A program made the translations under genes and the position numbers. The notes beneath the pieces are model-generated. The model was not told the DNA's origin and did not search any database. It saw nothing but the letters and a program-made list of their open reading frames with translations. Of a stretch of 64,000 nt of DNA, positions 44,143 through 52,753 are shown piece after piece (position 1 is the stretch's first letter; the number at the start of each line of letters is the position of its first letter). Origin of the DNA: Pseudotabrizicola sp051200875 (GTDB lineage: Bacteria; Pseudomonadota; Alphaproteobacteria; Rhodobacterales; Rhodobacteraceae). The DNA is taken from positions 1,488,001 to 1,552,000 of the forward strand of contig NZ_CP195191.1 of assembly GCF_051200875.1 (NCBI RefSeq). The letters are read 5' to 3'.

Positions 44143-44738
44143 ACTGGTCTCCAAATACCGTCACCAAACACATCGGTGACCGGCGCCTTCTTGGTCTGAC
44201 GGATTCAGCAAGTCTATTCTGCTGAGGTTGATAAAGCGGTGCCCCAACCTTTGTCAGAGACAGATCAACTTAGGTTGAACCATTTTTAATTGTTTATAAT
44301 CAATTATATAAACGGAACCGTCATTTTCACGCGAAGCTGCACCTTTGGTAGGAACTCGGTTTTCCGACCAAACAAATGATCATGTTTGGCCTGAGAGCGC
44401 GCTTGAAATTTGTGGCCGGTGACCAGAGACGATGGGCCTAAAATCCTTGATGGACAGAAGGCTCGGCTTTTGCCTTCTTTGGACAAATGACCTTTTGTTC
44501 CAATCTCAAGCGTTGACAGTTCAGGCGGTCCCCTCGCTGCAAAGAAACATCAGGTCGAACCCTACTACATCCTTCGATACCAGACACCGCCAAGGCGCTC
44601 CATTAGCCTCAATGAAAAACAAGGAGCGGACTGTCCAACTGTCGGACACAGAGGAAGCAACGAGGATTTCTGAATGCGCGTGATTTGATTTGCCCAACGA
44701 CTGCGCCAGAGCTTTTTCCGACACGCATGCTTAGATCT
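44143..44738. other. 596-bp spacer, AT-rich centre, no gene supported
   Basis: Separates the secreted acidic gene from the TPR gene. Centre (44281-44322) is unusually AT-rich, with arms AATTG/CAATT around TTTATAAT (44288-44305), which could be the promoter of the acidic-protein gene. Short open frames (for example 44432-44683) lack start signals or recognisable sequence. Confidence 0.45.
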
Positions 44739-47700
44739 TCAAGACTTTTTAGAACTCAAATTCAGAGCTTCGGGGCGAGAACCCCGCAAAAGCTTGTCTG
44801 CCTGATCGGCTAGTTCTGATCCTGCCCCAACGGCAGCACCCGAGGCATTCCAGTATTTTGTCGTGCGCTTATAGGGCAGCGGGACGTGTATCTGCACCCA
44901 AGTCCCAAGATCATGCCTGCGTTTCAGGGTGATGTCGTGCGGACCTTCATGTTCACTCAGATACCAAGCCACCGCGCGCGTCAAAAGTCCCGGCCCAGTC
45001 TTGACCCAAGTGTTGTCATTGTGGCGTTCCAACAAAGCGACCTTCGCGGCATGTGCCGCCCAAACGATCGCAGGATGCAGGGCGGGCGCAAAAATGATGT
45101 TATTTCCAATGGCTCCCTCCTGTTCAACGAAAACCGTCAACCCTTGGGTCTGCTGCATTTCAAAGGCGAGATTTCCGCTCAGCCGGTCATCACTGTCGAC
45201 ATAAAGGCCGCCTTCGATCATTAAGTAGGCCAGCCGGAAATAGTCACTTTCTTCTGCTGGCGAACGGGCCGCCCGCAAGGCCGCCCGCCACTCATCGCCA
45301 AGAGTGTTTGCCAGCCAATCCAAGGCCTTGCGTCTGTCAAAGCGGCTGTAGGACACAGCCGGCGCCCCTTCCCATGCTTTCATCAGATTGGCGATGTCCT
45401 CGGGTGGCTCGGCCTTGTCCCAATACTGCATCACCTTGAAGGGAACAGGTGTTTTCTTGACGGCTCGAAAAGCTGCGCCCGACTTCATCCAGTGGGCAAT
45501 CACAGCACCGGCTTTCGGCACCATCGTTTTGTGATCCGCCCCACTCCCCTCACGTTCTGCAAGGTTCAAGTCGACCATTACCGTCCCGTCAAGCTCGGGC
45601 CCATAATGCGAAGCCACCTTCAAGGGAACGCCAGCACGGACGCGACCGTAAAGCGCCTCAGCTTCTTTGGTTTCACCACGCCGCAAGTGATAGCGCAACA
45701 GATCCTGATCCATCTGGAACCGGAAAGTGCCAGGATCCAGCGTTTTGGCCAACTCAACCCCTGCACTCCCATCGTCGACTTTTAGAAGGGCACGCGCCGC
45801 AGCGACCCTGAAATCCAATCGACCGATATCCGTTCGGGAAACGACTCGCCTCAACTCTTCGGTTCGTCCAAGCCAGAAAAGGCAGTCGAGATGCAGAACG
45901 AAAAGCTGAAGGTGCCAAGGCCAGCGCCGTCTCGCATATTGAGTGTAGCGCAAGGCACTCTTGGTGCGACCTGCACGCATCAACATCTGGGCCAACACAA
46001 GAACCTGCGATGGCGTTTTCGGCACCACCCGTCGATCCCGAGACAGGATGGCCCCTTCTGCACCATCCATCAATTCTGCAAAGCCGAGCTGAAAGACAAA
46101 TTGGTCTTGGGCCAGTAGCTTTCCCTTCAAGACCTGCGCGATCTTTTCGATCTCCGGATACCCAATTCTAAAGAGGCGTTTCAGCATTTCCTCGCAAATG
46201 GTCAGCATCAATTTTGGCCGCGCCATCAGATCAGCAAGTAAAGGTGAGAACCTTGCCCCCAACCCAATCTGGTCGGCCGTTCGATAAACCACCCAAAGGG
46301 TAAGCGGGGACAAAATTGGTGCTGCAGCAAGCAACGACGCCGTAGCGGACTTTAAAAGCCGTGCGGCAACTTCCGGGCCGAGATGCGGGACTATCTTGGC
46401 TAGCGCTTCAATCTCGCCTTGCGTCAGGGCATTGCTGTCTGTCGCTTGCGCAAGATGTTCAGCCAGCTTTGCGCCAAGTTTTTCAATGGCTGTGTGGTCT
46501 TTGATAGAAACGAGTGTCTCGATCCGCGCAAAGATCGCGGCGCGATGCCCCGGTCGCAGACTGAGCGTTTCTTCAATCAGCTCCAGCGTGCGCTCGTCGC
46601 TTCCGATCTGCCGATAGCATCGGCCCAGTTCATCACGCAAACTCGGATTATCAGGAGCATCAACAAGTTTGGGTTCCAACACCTTGACGGCTTCTGCTGA
46701 GCGACCAAAGCTCCGAAGAATAGCGGCATATTTGATAAGGAAAGGCAGATGGTCAGGTGCAAGTTCAAGTGCAGCTTCAGCGGCCTCTAGTGCATGGTCC
46801 AAATGGCCGAGAGCCAACAGTGAATCAATTTGTGTGAGGCGCGCCGGCAAATGCATCGGATGTGCTTCAAGCGTTTCAAGCGCCAAGGCGAGGCTTTGAT
46901 CTGTCTCTCCCGAGAGCCTCAGGCAGATGGCTAGCTCGTCGCGGAGCGCCAAATGTTTCGGAGAAAGCGCCAATTCCTCCTCGATAATCGGTACTGCTTC
47001 GTCCGGCCTTCCCAAGGATCTCAAAATCGTCGCATGCCGAATGATGAAGGGAAGATGTTTGGGCAAAGTTCGGCGGGCTGCCTGCACCTGCGCCAAGGCT
47101 TCATCGACGCGACCTAATGGGATCAAAGTGTCGATCCTGCTTGTGAGCGCGGGAATGTAGGCGGGGCGGCGGGCGAGCGTTTCCTCCGCCATTCTCAAGC
47201 TTCGCTCTGCCTCACCAGACTGGCGCCAACAAAAGGCTAGTTCGTCACTCAATCCCAAATGATCGGGTTGCTCTGTCAAAAAAGGCAGGAGGATTTCCAC
47301 ACCATCCTTGCCTCTGCCAAGAATGCGCAAGACCGAAGCGTGCTTGATGGCAAGCGCCAAGTGCCGCGGAGCATCCTGACGCGCCGCGGTAATCGTTTCC
47401 AACGCATCGCCGCCGCGCCCCAAACTGATCATTGCGTCCACGCAGGCGAGAACCGTTGGAATGTGTTGAGGACGCTTCGCCAGACTACACTGAGCGATGT
47501 CCAACGAACGTTGCGGATAGCCGCCCAATCTGAGCGCAATGCAAAGTTCGTCCTCAATCGCTTGGTTCTCCGGATGCTGCATGTGCGCAGCTTCAAGCAG
47601 AGCCACCGCATCTGCCGCACGTCCGGCAACTCGTAGCGCACTTGCGGTCTTAAGCAGGAATGGCAGGTAGCCGGGGTCATTGTCGCGGGCCTCCTGGGCG

Positions 47701-48104
47701 ACATGCAAAGCTTCCGTGGCGCGACCGAGCGCGACCAATGCATCCGTTTTCGCTAGGATGGCAGCGCGATGGCGTGGGTGGACAGTAAGTGTTTGGTCGA
47801 TCACTTCCAAACTAAGATCTGCCTTCCCGGCAAGCCGTAGGCAAACCGCATATTCATCACGCAGACCTAGATCGTTCGGATGTAACTTCAGTCGTTGCTC
47901 TAGCAACGTAATTGCCTCGGCAGTTCGGCCCAAAGCGCGTAAAGCCACAGATTGTTTGACCGAATACGGCAGATAGTCGGGAGTTTTGCTCAGGGCGGCG
48001 TTCAAAACGTCTAAGGCCTCTGCGCCCTTCCCCTGCATGATAAGCTTATGGCTCGCGTCAAGAAGGTCTTTCGCGTCTCTCGGAGCACAAGATTCTGAAG
48101 CCAT
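44739..48104 (-). CDS. Giant TPR protein with C-terminal GT32-like glycosyltransferase domain
   Basis: 1,121 residues. Residues 1-43 are a partial TPR; 44-553 hold five super-repeats of 102 residues, each three TPRs; about 554-890 are helical, TPR-like but irregular. From residue 891 the sequence reads like a GT32/OCH1-type sugar transferase: VMQYWDKAEPPEDIANL, RAARSPAEESDYFRLAYLMI and GGLYVDSDDRL with the DxD-type nucleotide-sugar/metal motif at 970-972. No signal peptide. Probably a cytosolic transferase guided by protein contacts; donor and acceptor unknown. Stands alone between two large gaps. Confidence 0.8.
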   Translation of the reverse strand: MASESCAPRDAKDLLDASHKLIMQGKGAEALDVLNAALSKTPDYLPYSVKQSVALRALGRTAEAITLLEQRLKLHPNDLGLRDEYAVCLRLAGKADLSLEVIDQTLTVHPRHRAAILAKTDALVALGRATEALHVAQEARDNDPGYLPFLLKTASALRVAGRAADAVALLEAAHMQHPENQAIEDELCIALRLGGYPQRSLDIAQCSLAKRPQHIPTVLACVDAMISLGRGGDALETITAARQDAPRHLALAIKHASVLRILGRGKDGVEILLPFLTEQPDHLGLSDELAFCWRQSGEAERSLRMAEETLARRPAYIPALTSRIDTLIPLGRVDEALAQVQAARRTLPKHLPFIIRHATILRSLGRPDEAVPIIEEELALSPKHLALRDELAICLRLSGETDQSLALALETLEAHPMHLPARLTQIDSLLALGHLDHALEAAEAALELAPDHLPFLIKYAAILRSFGRSAEAVKVLEPKLVDAPDNPSLRDELGRCYRQIGSDERTLELIEETLSLRPGHRAAIFARIETLVSIKDHTAIEKLGAKLAEHLAQATDSNALTQGEIEALAKIVPHLGPEVAARLLKSATASLLAAAPILSPLTLWVVYRTADQIGLGARFSPLLADLMARPKLMLTICEEMLKRLFRIGYPEIEKIAQVLKGKLLAQDQFVFQLGFAELMDGAEGAILSRDRRVVPKTPSQVLVLAQMLMRAGRTKSALRYTQYARRRWPWHLQLFVLHLDCLFWLGRTEELRRVVSRTDIGRLDFRVAAARALLKVDDGSAGVELAKTLDPGTFRFQMDQDLLRYHLRRGETKEAEALYGRVRAGVPLKVASHYGPELDGTVMVDLNLAEREGSGADHKTMVPKAGAVIAHWMKSGAAFRAVKKTPVPFKVMQYWDKAEPPEDIANLMKAWEGAPAVSYSRFDRRKALDWLANTLGDEWRAALRAARSPAEESDYFRLAYLMIEGGLYVDSDDRLSGNLAFEMQQTQGLTVFVEQEGAIGNNIIFAPALHPAIVWAAHAAKVALLERHNDNTWVKTGPGLLTRAVAWYLSEHEGPHDITLKRRHDLGTWVQIHVPLPYKRTTKYWNASGAAVGAGSELADQADKLLRGSRPEALNLSSKKS
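46446..47975 (-). repeat. Five tandem 306-bp coding repeats (102 residues each)
   Basis: Codes residues 44-553 of the TPR protein. Unit starts: YLPYSVKQ (44), YLPFLLKT (146), HLALAIKH (248), HLPFIIRH (350), HLPFLIKY (452). Each unit carries the same three landmarks: ALR.LGR, LRDEL..C.R..G and LVALGR..EAL. The first four units are exactly 102 residues with no indels; the last drifts at its end. DNA identity between units is clearly low, so the repeats are old. Confidence 0.8.
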
Positions 48105-48545
48105 TTCTTAGAGTAACCTGAGATTTATCTGAAAGGGTCGCTGGAAAGTAGCATCACGCCTGCCTCAAATTAATCGAGACGAAACATTTTGCCTCTCTAA
48201 CAAACGGCGCAAGGCGATAACACGTCAACAAAGCGGATGTCGTCAAGATCATCGGCAATGCCAAGCCAATATGGCCAAACGATTTGGGCCTTCTGCCATA
48301 TATACGGGAAACAGGCACCTCGGAAAAACTGGCTTAGATTTAAAGAACCCGGCTTGTCATCGGCGACTGCCGTGCTTTGGGATCCAACATCCCAAAGGCC
48401 ATTCTTATTTGGGTTGTGGCTTTTGCCTTTGACCTTACCACGACCTGCCCTTGCTTCGCGGCGCGTACCAAGTGTACGAAACTCAAATGGCTTCCGCTTC
48501 CATTAAGCCGATGATCCTTTCATGGCAGAATGCCGCCAGGACAGC
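48105..48545. other. 440-bp spacer before the MFS gene; no gene supported
   Basis: Upstream region shared by the divergent TPR gene and MFS gene. An open frame at 48237-48506 has no ribosome-binding site or recognisable motif. An AGGA at 48537-48540 precedes the MFS start. Confidence 0.4.
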
Positions 48546-49853
48546 ATGCTCACCATTCTTGCCAACCGCACCTACCGCCACCTTTTCGCCGCTCAAGTGA
48601 TTGCCCTTGTTGGCACCGGGCTGGCCACGGTTGCGCTTGGATTATTGGCTTGGCAGATAGCGGGGGATGAAGCGGGGCGGGTTTTGGGCACGGCTTTGGC
48701 GATCAAAATGATGGCCTATGTCGTGCTGGCCCCGATTGCATCGGCCTTCGCCACCACAGTGCCAAGACGGATGATGCTTGTCGCGCTGGACTTAATGCGT
48801 GCAGCCGTCGCGCTTGCCCTGCCGTTCGTCAGCGAGGTCTGGCACGTCTATTTTCTCATCTTTTTGCTGCAGGCAGCCTCGGCGGGGTTCACCCCGACCT
48901 TTCAAGCGACAATCCCCGACGTCTTGCCGAACGAGGCGGACTATACCCGCGCCCTGTCGCTTTCTCGGCTGGCTTATGACCTCGAAAGCCTGCTTTCGCC
49001 GATGTTGGCAGCCGCGCTGCTGACGATAGTCACCTTTCAGGACCTTTTCGTCGGAACGGTGATTGGCTTTCTTGTCTCCGCCCTCTTGGTCATGACAGTT
49101 GCCCTCCCCGCTCCCAAACTCACCGCAGTCGGCGGAATATGGAACCGCACCACCCGTGGAATCCGGCTGTACTTAGCGACACCACGATTGCGTGGCCTCT
49201 TGACGCTGAATCTCAGCGTCGCGGCGGCGGGAGCAATGGTGATCGTGAACACTGTGGTCTTTGTCAAAGGCCGCTTTGGCCTTGGTGAAACCGAGGTGGC
49301 CCTTGCGCTTGCAGCATTCGGCGGCGGGTCGATGGTCGCAGCTTTGTTGCTTCCGCGACTGCTCGACAGCTTGGCTGACCGCCCCCCCATGCTGGCCGGC
49401 GTGATGATCCTCACTGTGGGATTGGCGATTGGCCCTTTTGTCGGGTCGCTGGTGGAATTGATGGCGCTGTGGCTCATGATTGGGTTTGGCTACAGCCTGA
49501 CCCAAACACCAACCGGACGCCTGTTGCGAAAATCAGCGAATGCTGAAGCAAGGCCCGCACTCTTTGCCGCTCAATTTGCGTTAAGCCACGCCTGCTGGTT
49601 GGTCACCTATCCACTCGCCGGACTGGTCGGTGCACGTTTCGGGCTAGAAACGACGTTTCTGGTACTGGCCGCACTCGCAGCGACAGGGCTTTTCCTTGCA
49701 ATTCGTTTCTGGCCGGACGACGCGCTCAGCATGGTTTCCCATAGCCATGACGACTTGCCCTCTGATCACCCTCATCTTCGGGAACATGGTCCAAATCATT
49801 GCCATGAAATGATCTATGACGACCTGCACAGGCACATGAACAGCCGCCGCTGA
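48546..49853 (+). CDS. MFS transporter with His-rich C-terminal tail
   Basis: 435 residues. 12 hydrophobic segments, then a hydrophilic C-terminus rich in His and Asp: SHSHDDLPSDHPHLREHG, HCHEMIYDDLHRH. His-rich tails occur in metal-exporting MFS pumps such as NreB, which suggests a divalent metal as substrate or regulator, but the assignment is inference. ATG 48546 is preferred over 48522 because AGGACAGC precedes it. Confidence 0.8.
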   Translation: MLTILANRTYRHLFAAQVIALVGTGLATVALGLLAWQIAGDEAGRVLGTALAIKMMAYVVLAPIASAFATTVPRRMMLVALDLMRAAVALALPFVSEVWHVYFLIFLLQAASAGFTPTFQATIPDVLPNEADYTRALSLSRLAYDLESLLSPMLAAALLTIVTFQDLFVGTVIGFLVSALLVMTVALPAPKLTAVGGIWNRTTRGIRLYLATPRLRGLLTLNLSVAAAGAMVIVNTVVFVKGRFGLGETEVALALAAFGGGSMVAALLLPRLLDSLADRPPMLAGVMILTVGLAIGPFVGSLVELMALWLMIGFGYSLTQTPTGRLLRKSANAEARPALFAAQFALSHACWLVTYPLAGLVGARFGLETTFLVLAALAATGLFLAIRFWPDDALSMVSHSHDDLPSDHPHLREHGPNHCHEMIYDDLHRHMNSRR

Positions 49854-49911
49854 CGACAGCCGCAGCAAATGCTCAGGCTGGCATGCAGTCGAAAAACTTG
49901 CCCGCGAATGA

Positions 49912-50816
49912 CTATGAAACATTGTGCCGCAGCGCATTCACGACGGCCTTGAAGGCCGGCAGGTTTTGGTGCTGGCTGGGATAGTAGATATGTTAGCCGT
50001 CGAACAGTGGCGACCAGTCATCCAGCAACAGGATCAGCGCGCCACTTTCTAGATGGGCTACAACAGTGTCTTAGGGCACATAGGCTATGCCTACGCCGTC
50101 CAGCGCTGCGGCCACCATCGTCGCATCGTCGTTTAGCGTCAGCCGCCCATCGACACGCACACGCAACTCTTTGCCATCTTTCTCGAATTCCCAAGGCTAA
50201 AGTGCACCCGCTGTCGCCAACCGACGGTTGATACAGTCGTGGGCAAGCAAATCTTGCGGAGTCTGAGGTCGCCCACGAAGGGAAAGATAAGAAGGAGAGG
50301 CCACCGCAACAACCGCCAATCGGGCCCAACGCGCAGCGCAATCATGTCGTGTTCTACGCTCTCACCCAACCTAATGCCGGCATCAAACCCTTCTTCAACT
50401 ATATCGCGAAACCCCGCATTGACGTTAAGCTCCAACCGAATATCGGGGAACTCTCGCAGGACCGGGAGTAAGTTAGGCCAGACAAGGTGCGTCAGCGCAT
50501 GATGTGATAGCGTGATACGCACCGATCCTGCGGGCTTGTCTCGCAACTCCATCAGGGCTGCAATTTCTTCCTCGATTTCGCTGACCCGTGGCGCCAAAGC
50601 ACGGATCAGTCGCTCGCCTGCCTCGGTCGTCGAGACCGAGCGGGTCGTACGCGCCAACAGCCTTATGCCCATTCGGGTTTCCAGCCGTTTGATGCGGTGG
50701 CTAAGCGTTGACTGCACAACGCCAAGCTTTGCCGCTGCTCGGGTAAAATTGCCCTCTTCAGCAACGGCAAGAAACCAAATCAGATCGTTGAAATCAGTTT
50801 TTGTCACAATCGTCAT
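49912..50816 (-). pseudogene. LysR-family regulator, degenerate
   Basis: From 50816 to about 50312 the frame is intact: HTH (FLAVAEEGNFTRAAAKLGVV, QSTLSHRIKRLE) and the first part of the effector domain. Then one frameshift near 50312 is needed to continue with VVAVASPSYL..TPQDLLAHDCINRRLA. In that frame stop codons occur at 50197-50199 (TAG), 50071-50073 (TAA) and 49993-49995 (TAA) within otherwise good LysR sequence that ends LPAFKAVVNALRHNVS. It cannot make a full regulator. It presumably once controlled the divergent cupin/SDR genes. Confidence 0.85.
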
Positions 50817-50918
50817 TCATGGCCCTGGCCGATAAGTTCTAGCGATATCCGGTATCTAAAAAATAAATATGCCAGTGCGATATAACAACGACAACAACTC
50901 GAAACGCAGAGGCTAGCC

Positions 50919-51316
50919 ATGAAAATTACACGCGCTGGAACCACTCCTTCCATGAGTGGGCCGAATGACTGGTTTACGGGCATCGTTCGCATCGACCGGC
51001 TTTTTCCAGGCTGATCAGCCCGGTTGCGCGGCCGGTGCTGCCGTTACGTTTAAATCCGGCGCCAGGACCGCTTGGACTACTCATCCTGCAGGGCACAAAA
51101 CTGATTGCTACCTCAGGAAAGGGGCGCGTGCAGCGTGAAGGCGGCGCTGTTGAAGAAATCTTTCCGGGCGATGTGGTCTGGTTCCCTGCCAATAAAAGAC
51201 ACTGACATGGCGCGGCACCTGATGTCGCCATGACCCACATCGCTATTCAAGAGGCGGTTGATGGGGTGGTCGTCACTTGGATGGAGCATGTGAGCAATGC
51301 CGAATACCTCGGCTAA
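50919..51316 (+). pseudogene. Cupin-domain protein, degenerate
   Basis: Begins MKITRAGTTPSMSGPNDWFTG, as in a family of small cupins, then hits TGA after about 31 codons. The rest of the domain is recoverable only by changing frame twice: GAAVTFKSGARTAWTTHPAG, then GKGRVQREGGAVEEIFPGDV with another stop before HGAAPDVAMTHIAIQE. The end overlaps the cyclophilin-like gene. At least two frameshifts and two stops. Confidence 0.82.
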
Positions 51317-51758
51317 AAGTTCACTTTTCAGCCGACGCAGCTTTCTCCTTGCATCGGCCTGTGCGCCCCTCGCCGGGATCGCAAAGGCAACCACTTCAGA
51401 GTCGCCGATGCAATTGATCTGCCGATTTGCCAATCAGGACTTCACAGTGGTGCTGAACGACAGCCCTGCCTCGCTTGATTTGACCAGTCTCTTGCCACTG
51501 GATCTGACAGTTGAAGACCACGCGAATAACGAAAAGATGGCCTATCTGCCGCGCAAGCTGACCGATGCAGTCGCGATATCATACTCAGACACGGCAATCG
51601 GCGATGTCTGCACTTACACACCTTGGGACAACCTCGTCTTTTTCTACGCACCCTACCGCTTTTCACCCGGGTTGATCCGCTTGGGCCGGATCATGGGCGG
51701 CATAGAGCCGCTTCTGATCCGAGGGTCATTTCCGCTCAGCGTGACGCAAGTCAGCTAA
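51297..51758 (+). CDS. Cyclophilin-like fold protein with Tat-type signal
   Basis: 153 residues, the only intact frame in the decayed module. N-terminal SRRSFLLASACAPLAG resembles a Tat signal (RR-x-F-L). The mature part (MQLICRFANQDFTVVLNDSPAS, LPLDLTVEDHANNEKMAYLP, IGDVCTYTPWDNLVFFY, SPGLIRLGRI) matches the small cyclophilin-like domain family found near SDR and cupin genes. Function unknown. Its 5' end overlaps the broken cupin frame by 20 bp. Confidence 0.72.
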   Translation: MPNTSAKSSLFSRRSFLLASACAPLAGIAKATTSESPMQLICRFANQDFTVVLNDSPASLDLTSLLPLDLTVEDHANNEKMAYLPRKLTDAVAISYSDTAIGDVCTYTPWDNLVFFYAPYRFSPGLIRLGRIMGGIEPLLIRGSFPLSVTQVS

Positions 51759-51786
51759 GCTCTCTAAACTCGCTAAGGATATCAAT

Positions 51787-52527
51787 ATGAAAGACAAAGT
51801 AATCATCATCACCGGTGCTTCATCGGGGATCGGGTAAGCCACCGCACGTTATCATGCTGCGAAGGGCGCAAAACTTGTTTTGGGCGCACGTCGCGAATAC
51901 CGACATAAGGCGCTGGCAGACGAGATCATCGCAGCAGGAGGTGAAGCTGTCTGGCAGGTCCTGGATGTCACCCTGCGGGCTGACAACGACGCCATTGTGA
52001 AACTGGCAAAGGACCGTTTCGGCAAAGTCGACGTGATCTTCCTCAACGCAGGGATCATGCCCAGTTTGCCACTTTCGGCGATGAAGACCGATGACTGGCA
52101 TGAGATGGTCGACATCAACATCAAGGGCGTGCTGAACGGTGTGGCCGAAGTTCTGCCAGAGTTCATCGCACAGAAATCCGGCCACGTCATTGCCACCTCA
52201 TCGGTTGCGGGACTCAAAGCCTATCCTGCGGCTGCAGTCTATGGCGGCACCAAGTTTTTTGTTCGTGACTTCATGGAAATTCTGCGCATGGTGTCCGCGA
52301 TGGAGGGCACAAATATCCGAACCGCAACGATTTATCCTGCAGCCATCAACACCGCGCTTTTGAACACGATCAGCGAACCGGGCACCGCTGCAGGCATGGC
52401 GGCTCTTTACAAGCAGGTCGGCATCACGCCCGAGCGGATTTCGAATGTCGTGGCCTTCGCCATCGAACAGCTCGCTGACACCAATGTCAGCGAACTTACT
52501 GTCGGACCTACCGCTCAGGCTTGGTAA
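51787..52527 (+). pseudogene. Short-chain dehydrogenase/reductase with a nonsense codon
   Basis: Starts MKDKVIIITGASSGIG and then has TAA at 51835-51837, where the family has Glu (GIGEATA). After the stop the frame continues without fault for about 230 codons: VLGARRE, NAGIMPSLP, SSVAGLKAYPAAAVYGGTKFF (Ser, Tyr, Lys catalytic residues kept). A single G-to-T change explains it. A shorter product from an internal start would lack the NAD(P) glycine loop. Confidence 0.85.
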
Positions 52528-52753
52528 GCCTGATTGCGGCGAAGCAAAAACCTTCGCCGCATTCAAATTCCGGCGGAACAGTAATAGCGACTGTATCTAC
52601 CAGCTCGCAGAAACCGACTTGCCTGTCTGCCCAATGGCTGCATCGAGAGATCAGGACGGATGGGCTTTGAAGGGCTCTATTCGACCCTGACCGGATATCT
52701 CCGGCTGATCTGTCCGGTGGCGCGTCGTCCCGCCGGGACGGCCGAGGTGGGGA

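Noticed and set aside
44432..44683. Small open frame as a gene in the spacer before the TPR gene
   Set aside because: No ribosome-binding site, no recognisable sequence, overlapping frames on the other strand.
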